Source: Gymnopus androsaceus JB14
Lineage: Eukaryota > Basidiomycota > Agaricomycetes > Agaricales > Omphalotaceae
Assembly: GCA_009733575.1 (NCBI GenBank)
Contig: ML769402.1
Span: 166,086 to 230,085, forward strand
Length of the DNA: 64,000 nt
Direction of reading: 5' to 3'
The notes beneath the pieces are model-generated. The model was not told the DNA's origin and did no database searches. It saw only the letters and a program-made list of their open reading frames with translations. Position numbers and translations under genes: made by a program. The first letter of the stretch is position 1. Each line of letters starts with the position of its first letter. Shown here piece by piece: positions 1 to 10,219 of the stretch.

Positions 1-1436
1 TGTGAATAGGAAAGATCTTTTCTCTATACATTTGAGCCATGCCTTCTGACATTAATGACATGTGGGTTGGAATGAGTCTAATTTGCTTTGTATAGTGATC
101 AGTGAATACTGCTATAGCATCAAATCCTCCAGCTTCTGGTAGCTTTCCAATAAGATGTCCTCCAAGGATTGTATCATGGTGTTTCTTTATAATTTCTCCT
201 TGTAATTCTTGGTTCTTTGGCACATAAATGCAATTTTTCCATGTGATAACTCCATCTCATTCATTAGTCCAGTATTTGTCTTTTCCATTTAATGCTTCAA
301 CTACCAATTTGTCTACATTGTTGGCATATTTTATCATTTTGTCGATTATAGCATCTTCTGGACTATTGGTTTTGTGGACTGCGTTGATGAAAAATTCTGG
401 TTTAAGAACAATGATGTCCTTGTTGTCATTCACCCCCATTTCAAGGTTTGTCATCCTTGACAAAGTGTCAGCTTTTCCCATGGAAGTACCTGGTCTATGA
501 TGAAGAACAAATTCATATTTGGATAATTCCGTAACCCAATCGTGCTTGTCATTGATTAAGTTTTTATGGTTTACGGAAGTATTGCAGATTCTGGTGATCG
601 GTCCATATCTTGAATGGTTCTCTAGCACCCATAAGATATTGATGCCATTCCAATAGTGAATCCATGATAGCCATCATTTCTTTATCATAGATTTCATAAT
701 TTCTTTCAACATTGTTGAGCAATCTAGATCTAAAAGCTACCAGGTCTCCATTTTCCATCAACCTGTTGCAATAGTACAGCACCATTGGTGAAATCCAATG
801 AATCAGCTTCTACTCAGAATTGTTCATTATCAAGTGGGATTATGAGTGTGACATCTTCTGCAATTCTTGATTTCGGAGTTTCAAATGCTTGAAACTCTTT
901 GGGACCCCATGACCATTCTGCATTCCCTGTGAGTTTGCTAAGAGGTCTAGCAACATGGCTGAATCCTCAAATAAAGCATCTAAAGAAGTTACAAAATCCT
1001 AAAAAGGATTGTATGTCTTGTTTCGTCTTTGGGATTGGCCAATCCTTGACCGCTTCAACTTTCTTTGGATCCATTCTCACTTGACCATTTCTGACAATGA
1101 TACCAAGGTAATCAACATGAGGTGATTTGAATGTGCATTTTTCTGGTTTGAGATAAAGCCCATTCTCTTCAAGGATTCTGAGTACTTCATGTACAATGCG
1201 GCGGTGTTCCTCAATAGTGTCCATGAAAACAAGAATATTGTCCATGTAGATGATTACATGTCCTTCATCAATTAGACATTTCAGAATGTGATTCGAGAGT
1301 TTGTCAGACCAAAGAACATGACTGTTGGTTTGAATAATCCTCAATTAGTTCTGAACACTGCCTTCCACTCATCACTATCTTTGATTTGGATATTGTTGTA
1401 TCCCCACCAAATGTCCATCTTTGTGAAAACCTTAGC
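1..1436 (-). pseudogene. Ty3/gypsy pol remnant: RT C-terminal half, RNase H, integrase start
   Basis: This is the downstream part of a gypsy polyprotein read on the minus strand. RT motif A ([15 protein letters not shown]) lies just inside 1436. The catalytic box at about 1240 reads YMDNILVF, so the second Asp of the usual YxDD is Asn. The thumb region (YLKPEKCTF, FLGFCNFFR) follows. RNase H pieces lie at 785-257 (YEIYDKEMMAI, WTDHQNLQYF, LHHRPGTSMGKADTLSR). Integrase begins near 240 (KNQELQGEIIKKHHDTILGGH) but jumps directly to GKLPEAGGFDA, so most of the HHCC zinc domain appears deleted. Frameshifts and stops separate the pieces. The other half of the same gene lies beyond 22425, split by a hAT insertion. 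Family assignment is firm; the copy is dead. Confidence 0.9.
1429..1436. repeat. 8 bp target-site duplication, left copy (ACCTTAGC)
   Basis: ACCTTAGC immediately precedes the TAGGG terminus of the hAT element and is repeated exactly at 22418-22425. Removing the element and one copy restores a continuous RT reading frame (LKDAKV joined to FTKMDIWW), which confirms the insertion site. Confidence 0.95.
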
Positions 1437-1449
1437 TAGGGCTTACCAC
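1437..1449 (+). repeat. hAT terminal inverted repeat, left
   Basis: TAGGGCTTACCAC matches the reverse complement of 22405-22417 exactly; similarity fades immediately inside. Confidence 0.93.
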
Positions 1450-1639
1450 TGTACCGTTCATGGTCACAGCCGTGAAATTTACGGTCCATGTCAGCAACGG
1501 TATGACCATGACTGTCCCATTCCATAATAACTTCAGGCATTGACACGGGACGGTACATGTACAGTACCTGTACATGTAATGGTCGATCGGTATATTAATT
1601 TTGTTTTTGTAGTTAAGTAGTAACAAGTATTTAATCTAC

Positions 1640-1980
1640 CTAATCTCCAATGACCTTGTTGATAGTAGCTCTTTCAAGCCTGAGCGCACCATAAGTGTCT
1701 GAATTGTATCTGCCTTCAAACTAGCCCTACGTAAAGATATTGTGTCTCTTCCGCCAGAGAAAACTCATTCTACTGCAACTGCAGACCCTAGAAAACAAGA
1801 CATTATTGAAATAACACAATATCTATATAATAAGCTCACTTACCAGGTATACACAGAACATCAAAAGCAAAGAGATACAGAGTGGGGAATTGTTTATGAC
1901 AAGTATACCACCACTGCAAAGGATCACAGTGATTAAAGTCTTCCCAAATAATGGTGATATGCAGATATTCATCAAGCTCA
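1640..1980 (-). pseudogene. hAT transposase C-terminal end (dimerisation region), copy A
   Basis: The minus strand encodes the hAT C-terminal dimerisation signature: LDEYLHITIIWEDF, then CDPLQWWYTCHKQFPTLY and FDVLCIPG. It is followed by a decayed tail in which RLERATINKVIGD is still readable near 1650-1690. The exon is interrupted at 1980 by the DDE transposon; its upstream half resumes at 10220. The undisrupted arrangement is visible in the second copy at 17217-17345. Stops in the tail mark it as non-functional. Confidence 0.82.
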
Positions 1981-2470
1981 CACTCTGCAGGATCGATTAT
2001 AAAACAGCCAAAATTTATTCCAAAAAAGATGAAGTAAATGATGATAAATTTTGCCAAAGATTTTGCTTGAAACAGGTCATATATTGTGCCTGAAATATGG
2101 TTAGAATAATATAATCTTTTTCATATATAATCCCAGGTGAAAAAGTTGGTGGGAATTAGTCAGTATTGTGATGGGAAAACAAAATCAATTTTGCCTGCAA
2201 AATTCTGACAATTCCATATGAGAAAGAAAATGGAATTCAGGACCTTTACTACTAGTGAGAGACCATCTTTTGCACTTGGGAAAGGTCTTGTGATCTTTGA
2301 TCTTTCCTGCTCGTAATTCTCCAACTTTTATGCCATCAAACACATGGCACCCAGTTACTGCCCATTGACTATTTGGCAACTGCCCAGTTGCCTGGGTTCT
2401 GATGGTCAATCATCAGATGGTCAACAACAATTGATTGTTGAACATTGTGGACCAAAGTTATGCTTAAGAT
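1981..2470 (+). repeat. Long terminal inverted repeat of DDE transposon, left arm
   Basis: The left arm is the inverted counterpart of about 9735-10219. Shared landmarks in order are a TTATAAAAC...CCAAAA block, AAAGATTTTGCTTGAAACAG, TAGAATAATATAATC, GAAAAAGTTGGTGGGAATTA and GGCAACTGCCCAGTTGCC. The arms have diverged by point changes and small indels, indicating an old insertion. Confidence 0.9.
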
Positions 2471-2607
2471 AGGGCTCATGGATGATGTATGCACCTATGT
2501 CATTGTGACTTGAATGTGACTAATCATGTGAAGCCTGTGAAAACATGGTACATAGCCACTAATTAGTGTTGGTTCTTCTTTTCTTCCTTCTTGACAATCT
2601 CAACCAA

Positions 2608-3323
2608 TGCCATACCATTATGGTGCTGGATCCTCAGATGTAGAATGGTGGCCAGATGGTAATGAAGATGGAAACCAAGGAGATGAAGCTAAATCTCAAG
2701 GCCCCTCAAAGTTGGTCCTCAAGTCCTTCAGATGATGGGTGGAATTACGATGTGAGGTATGTTGTTATTTTATTACAAACATGTTTACTCTCTCATTGCA
2801 TGAATATAACACAAAAGGGATGTATACACAGCCAGCTCTGGAAGCTTCTCTAGTGTTATTAAGGGATATTGCTGCCACTAGCATGGAGGAGTGGCACAAT
2901 GCAGATGCACCGCTTGCACCACTATTTTGTGATTTCATTTAGTTATATTCTTTATAGTCAATTCACTTGGTGCTTCTGAAGATGATGCCTTACACCAAAC
3001 AGTGTCACCTGAGGAAAATGGCCTGACTGCTCCATCGAAGCAAGTTTCTAGATGAAATCCACCATCAAGTCATCAATGCCCTTGCTGAATGCAACACTGC
3101 TGTAGAAAAGGCATCATTGCTTGAAAGGGAGATCAAACTCCTTCATCAGGATATGATTATGCTAGGGGAAGATCTTTATTCGAGTCTGACAGGTGGTCCA
3201 AACTTTGTGTGTGACATTCAAAGAGTTGCAACTGGGCTAATTCAGGCTGGGAGGGATGGTTCAGAAAGTAGAGAGCATAGAGAGCACCAAAAAAGTCATC
3301 TGGAGCCCTACCCTCAGCAATGA
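2608..3323 (+). pseudogene. Possible accessory gene of the DDE transposon (convergent)
   Basis: Several plus-strand pieces have protein-like composition. An opening frame at 2608 (MPYHYGAGSSDVEWWPDG) is acidic and tryptophan-rich. A middle piece ends LVLLRDIAATSMEEWHNADA near 2910. A coiled-coil-like piece at about 3050-3320 reads EIHHQVINALAECNTAVEKA and then LLEREIKLLHQDM. The pieces are in different frames and could be exons or decayed remains of one gene. It converges with the transposase and lies wholly between the inverted repeats. I do not recognise the family, and an intact version elsewhere would be needed to confirm it as coding. Confidence 0.4.
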
Positions 3324-4685
3324 ATCTATGATGTTACACAGAATGAAGATGTATGATTGTTTCGGTGGTTAACATATTATCTAATTCCATATCCTTCATT
3401 GATGACTCTGGAAGCACTCTATGACCATGATATTTCTTCCCTGCCCATGTTGCCTGTTTCCCTGTAAGTCCCCTGTGGTATGCATCCATGAATCTACATG
3501 CACGGCAAGCATATCTGTCAAGAAAATAAGCATAATCAAAGGTAAAGTAGTATGATAAAAGACAAACCAGCGCATGGTAATCAGTTCAATAGCATCCAAG
3601 GATGCAATCATGTTGCATTCAAGGTCATCCTCTTTGGATGATGCTGGCATCAGACGGTATGCATGTTTCGCAGTGCCCCAATACTGCTCAATGAAGTTGA
3701 GTTCACAGTGGAACTTTGGTAGAAAAATAACTTGAAATCCCTGCTCCTTGCACATGACCTCAAGCAAGGAAAGTCCAGCTGTAAAATCTGGCTCAGTGAA
3801 GAGTATCCTTCAACAACAGCACCTTCCCTCTAGCAATGGGTCACATCTGAACTGTGCACACTCAGCATGGAGCTTCAGTGCATTTGTGTAACCTCGCTCT
3901 ACCAGAATTTGTGCCATACCTTTGAAAACACCTGCACACTCATGCCCTTCCAGATAGTAGAATTCTTATGTTGTTCCATCAGCAAATTTCCCATTATGCA
4001 TGTGGATCTTGGTCTTCTTTGGCTTCCCTTTATCATTGTAGACAATTGTACCATTATCTTGCTTCATAGTCACCTCTATTCCCCAAGTTGTCCTAACTTT
4101 TAGTGTGAATTTTGGCATCTTTCAAGCAGAAAGAGCATCCTCTGCATGTTTGAGATGAGTTGTGGCATTATCAAAAACAAGAACATGATCTTCATCAGGA
4201 TAGTCATGGGTAAGGATGTCCAGTGCTTTCCAACTTTGGGCGAGAATGTTGTTGTTGTCAAAATATCCATTGTGATTCTTTCCAGGGAAAAAAACAACAA
4301 CACACGCAGACTCCTTCCCATCTTTTGAACGTAACCATCCATAGTCTGCAGATACAAAATCCGCAACCATCATGGACACACCCTCACCTTTAGCATAGGG
4401 CTCTGGTGAAGTGCCAACCTTGACCCATTGTGCTTTTTGGTGGTCATGAGCATAGAATATTGACTTGTCATGAAACCAAATCACAACACGTCAACCAAGG
4501 GCATTGATTTCATCTACAAGCTCCTCCACATTGTCTGAGGACCATGAGTGCATCTGACTCTTGACTCGGTACCAAGCAGGGAGGAAAATGTTCTGCCAGT
4601 AATGAACCACATCTGCACGTTCATGCCCATTGATGTATTAGCCTACATGATTCCAAACCCACCAAAACTTCAGTGCTTTCATCCA

Positions 4686-5802
4686 TGTGAGACCCGGTGC
4701 ACAAAACGGATCTCAAACCAACGTATCCTGAATGTCTCGCACCTAGATGTAGGTGGAGACCAAATGCGACCACCCAGGGTAACCGTGCCATAAGGTGGGT
4801 CTGGACAGTAGTATGAGTGTTGTACGGAACAGTACAAGCCTCAGAGGTGCAAGGAACAGTGTACGGGCCACCCGCTGACGTAATCAGGAGGAAGCGGGTG
4901 GTATTGTGGTCTGACGACCAGAAATGAGTGGGAGTGGATGGAATATGGGTGAAGGGGTGGTCCAAAAAGGTGTAATAAGTCCAAATATGGATACTGCGGA
5001 TGGAATACAGCAAATGCGGACGGAAATAGCGTGAGAGCGGGTGGAATAGGGTGAAAGCGGGCGGAAATAGCGTGGGAGCGGACGGAATAGTGCAAAAGCA
5101 GACGGAAATAGCGTGGGAGTGGATGGAATAGGGTGGAAGCGGATGGGAATAGTGTGAGAGCGGATGGATTAGCATGAGAGCGGGTGGAAATAGCGTGGGA
5201 GTGGGCGGAATTGAGTGAAAGCGGACGGTCCCAGAGGTTCTAGAGGTAGCAAAACCCAAATAGGAAGCTCCCGGGGAGCTTTGGTTGTAAAGTTGTAAAC
5301 AGAGATAGAAGACAGTGAGCTCTGGACGTAGATTTGGTATCTATGGACAGAGCCTCGCAGTTAATGCAGATGACAGTGGGCCTTTGAATGGAGCTCGGAA
5401 GGCACAGCTGGTTAGAACAGATAGAAATAGAGAGACAGAGACAGAGACAGAGCAAAACAGGATCGATTCGGTAACAATGGTAATAACAGACTAGGGTGCA
5501 TGGACTCGGGGTGTCTACTTATATACTGTAGGGTGGCTGTGTAAGTCGTCGGGAGGGCCTGATGGATGGTTATCAAGTGCGGGAGGCACCCGGGAGGCAG
5601 GATAAGTGGTAATCACATGTAGAAAGTGCCCGGCAGGCAGGATAAATGATAAATAAGCATGGAAAGTGCCCGCAATGTAGGTAATGAGTGCGGGAAGTAT
5701 CTGCGGACGGTCAGGAAGCGTGGGAAGTATCCGCGGACGGCCAGGAAGCGTGGGAAACATCAGCGGGTGGATAGCGGATGAGAAATGAGCCAAGGCCTGA
5801 CA
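4686..5802 (-). mobile_element. Solo LTR (1,117 bp), copy 1
   Basis: The unit starts TGTGAGACCC and ends GGCCTGACA on the plus strand, giving TG...CA ends, and is flanked by a perfect 5 bp duplication ATCCA (4681-4685 and 5803-5807). A TATATAAG box reads on the minus strand near 5520, so transcription would run leftwards. A second copy with its own duplication lies at 25644-26700. No internal retrotransposon sequence accompanies either copy, consistent with LTR-LTR recombination. The insertion interrupts the DDE transposase after STAKWW. Confidence 0.93.
4990..5232. repeat. GC-rich minisatellite inside the solo LTR
   Basis: About nine imperfect units of roughly 25-26 bp, consensus near GCGGATGGAATAGCGTGGGA, lie in the U5/R side of the LTR. 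The same array in the other LTR copy (about 25973-26145) is shorter, about seven units. Confidence 0.85.
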
Positions 5803-6147
5803 ATCCACCATTTAGCAGTTGAGATGGAAATCATCTCTTCTAAGCCATACTTCCCCTTTACATCATGACAATTCAAGAAAGTCACAATGTCATGGGCTTG
5901 CACATACTTGCCAATTGAGACAAGATGTTCCATTAGCTCTTCCTTGAGATCTGGATGTGACTCGAGTAAAGATTTTGCCCAAGATCCAAAAGGATTAACA
6001 GGAACCTCCTGTTTCTCAATATGTTCATGAGCATGTTGACAAATTTGGCATGAAGGACCATCATGATGATACACCAATTTTTCAGCTAAGGCTAGAACTG
6101 CGCAGAACCAATAATCCTAGGTTCTGTTAATAACAAAACATGGTCAA

Positions 6148-7948
6148 TAAGAGAACTATAGTGAGCCCGAGCTGATAGTTAAAATCTACCAAGGACCTAT
6201 TCTACCCAAGAGGTTGCAGAATAATTGTACACGCAATGGTACCATACTTAACTTTGTGAATGCACCTCAATCAAAGTCCTATGTGCGGTATGGTGTAGCA
6301 GGGCAAGCTTGTTGGATAACAAGTTGCTGACTGAGGCAGATAGACGAGCCCACATACCAGTTATACTAGGCTAGGTCATCGAAGGATATACCCAAGGAAT
6401 TGAAGTCTTAATGAGGCATCGCTTCTGTGATCAGCTCACCAAGGAGTCTACACAACACTCAAGTTTATTAAACAAAGCAAGGTGGACCGAGATGAGGAAG
6501 TACCATAATGGGTGCCCTCAAAGTTGACGCTCGCTGGAAAGCACCCAGGCAGATAGCCGCGGCAATCCAATGTGGCCACATGACCCACTTGCTGTAGCTA
6601 CTTCTAGAGCACGGAAGGACCAAGGAGTGTTTCTATCCAAGCCTCAGCGTTTTACCAAGATCCATCATATGCTACCATGCATCTAGATTTAAGACCGCGC
6701 GGAACTAGGGATAATAACCAGTCTCCCATTAGCGAGGAAAAACATAGAAATACTTCCAAGGGCTGTTTTGCTAAAGGAACTGGCAAGTCTTGTAAAAAGG
6801 CAAACGACTCGAGTTGATTCAGACCAAAAATCCCAAAAGTCAACCTAATCGAGGAAGACAAACAAACGAGGCGGGGGAACGTCAAGGCAAAACCATAGTA
6901 TACATGCATATATGGACATTATTTTATCTTTTTCTATTTACTTACTCTGTTTCATCCTATCTCACTCAGTTTCTCTCATTTTCTTATTTTATTATATCTC
7001 ACTCAGTATATAAGGGTAGCTATTCTATCTCGGAATAACAAGTTAGACTTGATACCTGAAATGCAGTTCTATCTTAGGACCTGTAGTGATTCGTACACGC
7101 TCAGATGTGTCTGCATCATCCTCTACAACCTTTGAAATGAGTGGCCTTCTTGTAACCTCAATAATACTGAGGCAATTCATTCTACTTCCCAGCTATGAAG
7201 TTGAGCATTCCTGGTTTTCATCTCAAAGAGAGGTCACATCAGTCTTAGGACCGCAGGTGGAGCCTAACATGCACACCTTGACAAGCCCGTTGTTGATTAG
7301 GAAGGTCTTGGACCCAAGTGTTGGCTTGGTCTAGTTTTAGGGAGGAAGCTTCTTGGAGTGTTACCTAGCTTTACCAACAGATTCTACCCCTTGCCCACTC
7401 TTCACTGAGTATGTTAAAAATGCCTACTTGAGTGCCTTGCGCGGCAGTCATATAAGCTTGTTAGGTAACTCGCAGGTTTTCCCTGAGAGTTGGAGTATCA
7501 TTGCATGGCAATGTAAAGGCTCCCAAGATATGCAAAGTTGTTTGTTGAGTTGGCATACTTGACCCGTGCTTTGGTATTTCACCTTGGATACATGAAGTTG
7601 TTTGTTGAGTTGGCATACTTGACCTGTGCCTCAGTGTTCATGCGGATACGCAAAGTCGTTTGTTGAGTTGGCATACTTGACCTGTGCTTTGGTGTTTGCT
7701 TTCCCCCTCGATTAGTTCAGCATGTCATTGTACATTAGTTGGCTTTTCAAAACCTCCCTCCAAATATAAACCTTGTTCATCTTGCACTGTCTGTGCCAAC
7801 TGTCAAGTGCTTTTCTCTTTGAATCAATTAGTAGTCAAGGGAACCTTCGACAACCTCCTTCCTTGTATTAAATTAAACCTTTTGGATTGAATCTGATTGG
7901 GGTGATTGTTGTTTGGTCAGTTTTCATACCCAGCACAAATCTAACTCA
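6148..7948 (+). mobile_element. LTR-like insertion, family A (boundaries approximate)
   Basis: This block interrupts the DDE transposase. It shares its left edge (ATAAGAGAACTATAGTGAGC) and its last ~360 bp, ending CTAACTCATCA, with the block at 23475-25388, and its middle (about 6640-7358) with 61530-62270. A TATATAAGGG box at about 7008 followed by a transcript-like leader supports an LTR in plus orientation. From TGAGCC to CATCA it would have TG...CA ends, with the preceding purine-rich ATAAGAGA possibly a polypurine tract. No clean target duplication was found, so the precise nature remains open. Confidence 0.6.
7533..7700 (+). repeat. Three ~60 bp tandem repeats
   Basis: Units starting near 7533, 7593 and 7652 share TTGTTGAGTTGGCATACTTG followed by ACCYGTGCYTYRGTRTT. 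A single unit is present at the equivalent place near 25090-25140 in the related block, so the array expanded in this copy. Confidence 0.85.
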
Positions 7949-9257
7949 TCAACGAGATTGAGATTTTGTGGGTTTCAAAGAGCTGTGATTCTTCCGTCCA
8001 ACAACATCAGCTTGGACAGATGACTTCTGCCATTCACCATAGGTTGCAGAGGATTGATCTGTGTACAAGTTGAGCATCCGCTTGACCTCCTCAAGGTGAG
8101 CTTTGCTCCAACCATTGATGCATGAGTCTTTAGTACACTTCTGAGGACCACTCATCAGAGGACATAGGACTGTCTCCAGGTGATTTAAAGCTTCAAGAGC
8201 TATCACTACAGTGGGAGGCTTTTGAGATTGCCAGTTGGATGAATAACCAGTATTTGGGTCAAAATCCAAGACAGATTCAGAATCAGAATCAGAATCCAAG
8301 TCTGAATCAACATGTGGTTCTGGAATAGGAATTTTGGGACAGGGTGCAGGAGTTTCACCATCAAGGAATGCAGGATCCGTGAACATGACCTCAGAATCAG
8401 AAGTCGCCATTAGATCAATTGTGGAAGGTTCACATGATGAAAGACATGTGAACATCCTCTCATCACATTTATGGCAAGATGACATATCAATGTTATTCCG
8501 TACAGGTGAGTGTGTGCAAGAACGGAAGGGAGAGTGAATGGCAGTTGCCGTTAGATTGATTGTGGAAGGTTCACATGACAAAAGATGTGTGAACATGCTT
8601 TCATCACATTTATGGCAAGGCAAAGTGTCAATGTTGTTACGTACTGGTGAGTGTGTGCAAGAATGGAAGGGAGAGTGAATGGCATTTAAAATGGGACTGA
8701 TTGCATGGAGAAGTGGTGAATTATGAGTTCGTTTTGAAGGAGAGTTTGTGGAATTATCAAATGTATTCATCTGTTCTGAGTTGGTATCAGAAGAAGTTGA
8801 CGCATTTTGTATAGGCTCGGGGCCTTCCTCGGAGATAGGATTTTCATTCTGATGCTCTCAAATCAATAGAGTTTGTTTTCTATATGTTAAACATGCACTT
8901 CATCTGAACTTTTTGCCTTTCCCCGCTTCCATGGTACTCTGCCAAGTTTTTTGGCAGCATATCTTTTGGATGTGGAGATTGCATATTCAATAGGACCTTT
9001 GTTGAAATTTCCGAGGTTAGATCTCTTGGATTGGCCCATCCCAGAAGGATAGAACATGATTTTTGGCGCAAAGGAGGCAGGAAATGGGCCTTTTTGGGTG
9101 TAATTCAGTTATTCCACAGAGAAAATCACATAAACAAACAATCTAATTCCACAGAATCCTTACAAAATATATTCTCTAGGAATCTGTGGTCACAGATGTT
9201 CTATTTAAGGTCATAATTCAGTGCAATAGACTGAGCATAAAAAATAACACTTTTGTC

Positions 9258-9718
9258 ATGCTTAGTAAGCCCATACTTCAAACTTTCAGTCCTGAACAGT
9301 AGATAAATATACTTATCAGAAGCTACCATAACCATATTTACCAATAATTATGCTTTAGCCAGAGGCTAAAATCAATGTTGCCACCTAAAACATTAATTCA
9401 GCAGGTCTTCATGTGTCACCTTATATGATTACTTTCACTCCTATTGTGAAGTAAAGCATTCAATGCACATTGAGAATGATTCTAAACTCAGTTAAAAACT
9501 TCTGATTTTGGAAATATGCAGAAAATGCAAAATTCAAAAGGTCTGAATTAGCCCATTGGAATTTATTATATACTTTTCTTTGAGAAAGTGTATTTCTCAT
9601 ATGTAAGTATTGAAATAATCTAATTCCTGCAATGTTTTGCTAAGGCTGAAAAGCATAGTTATAACTTATTGGTGATCACAGTGTGTATGAAAGTTTGAAG
9701 TATGGGCTTACTAAGCAT
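9258..9718. mobile_element. Small inverted-repeat element inside DDE transposon
   Basis: ATGCTTAGTAAGCCCATACT at 9258 continues through CAAACTTTC and returns inverted at 9687-9718. Weaker inverted pairing (TTATGCTTTAGCC near 9350 against GGCTGAAAAGCATA near 9645) suggests a fold-back of about 460 bp. No coding capacity or clear target duplication is visible. It sits just inside the right long inverted repeat and has no counterpart on the left arm, so it probably inserted later. Confidence 0.6.
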
Positions 9719-9734
9719 TGAGGACCCGGTGCTT

Positions 9735-10219
9735 TGTAAGCATAACTCGGGCCACAATGTTCAACAATCAATTGTTGTTGACCATCTGATAATTGACCAT
9801 CAGAACCCAGGCAACTGGGCAGTTGCCAAATAGTCAATGGGTAGTAACTGGGTGCCATGTGTTTGATGGCGTAAAAGTTAGAGAATTACAAGCAGGAAAG
9901 ATCAATGACTACAGGACCTTTCCTGGGTGCAATAGATGGTCTTTTAGCAGTGGTAAAGGTCTTTCATCCTGATTCCTTTTCCGGATGGAATCATAACAAT
10001 TTATCAGGTGAAATTGATTCTGTCTTCCTGTGGAAATATTGACTAATTCCCACCAACTTTTTCAACCGGGATTATATATGAAAAAGATTATATTATTCTA
10101 ACTATATTCCGGGTGCAATATATGAACTGTTTCAAGCAAAATCTTTAGCAAAATTTATCACCATTTACTTCATCTTTTGGAATAAGTTTTGGCCGTTTTA
10201 TAATTGATCCCACAGAGAG
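9735..10219 (-). repeat. Long terminal inverted repeat of DDE transposon, right arm
   Basis: The right arm is the complement of 1981-2470. It ends GATCCCACAGAGAG at 10219, next to the TCA duplication. Confidence 0.9.

Larger units (their letters stand above)
3396..8770 (-). pseudogene. DDE superfamily transposase of the long-TIR element, split by two insertions
   Basis: Coding blocks run 8770-7949, about 6100-5803 and 4685-3396, with LTR-type insertions between them. The first block is Ser/His-rich with an acidic Asp/Ser stretch (SDLDSDSDSES). The second carries a CxxC...H-type cluster (PSCQICQHAHEH) and ends STAKWW. The third begins MKALKFWWVW and holds the catalytic core: VADFVSADYG, HVLVFDNATTH and FHCELNFIEQYWG, giving the probable D-D-E triad in an IS630/Tc1-like order. 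This matches a DDE endonuclease family common in basidiomycetes. In-frame stops near 4638 and 4492 look like CAA-to-TAA and CGA-to-TGA changes, and further breaks lie near 4120 and 3840, so the gene is dead. Confidence 0.82.
1981..10219 (-). mobile_element. Long-TIR DDE transposon, 3 bp target duplication (TCA)
   Basis: TCA at 1978-1980 is repeated at 10220-10222. The second hAT copy (17330-17350) shows the empty site (ATCAAGCTCAGTGTGAAG), so both edges are exact. The termini read CACTCTGCAGGATC and, inverted, CTCTCTGTGGGATC, and the inverted similarity continues for about 490 bp. Without the LTR insertions at 4686-5802 and about 6148-7948 the element would be about 5.3 kb. It carries a broken DDE transposase on the minus strand and a possible second gene on the plus strand (2608-3323). 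The 3 bp duplication with a CACT terminus resembles CACTA or PIF-type elements, yet the catalytic domain looks IS630/Tc1-like, so the superfamily is unresolved. Confidence 0.88.

Noticed and set aside
4841..5259. Long Ser/Pro/His-rich minus-strand frames across the solo LTR
   Set aside because: They are translations of the GC-rich minisatellite, recur in the other solo LTR and lie inside TG...CA ends with a target duplication.
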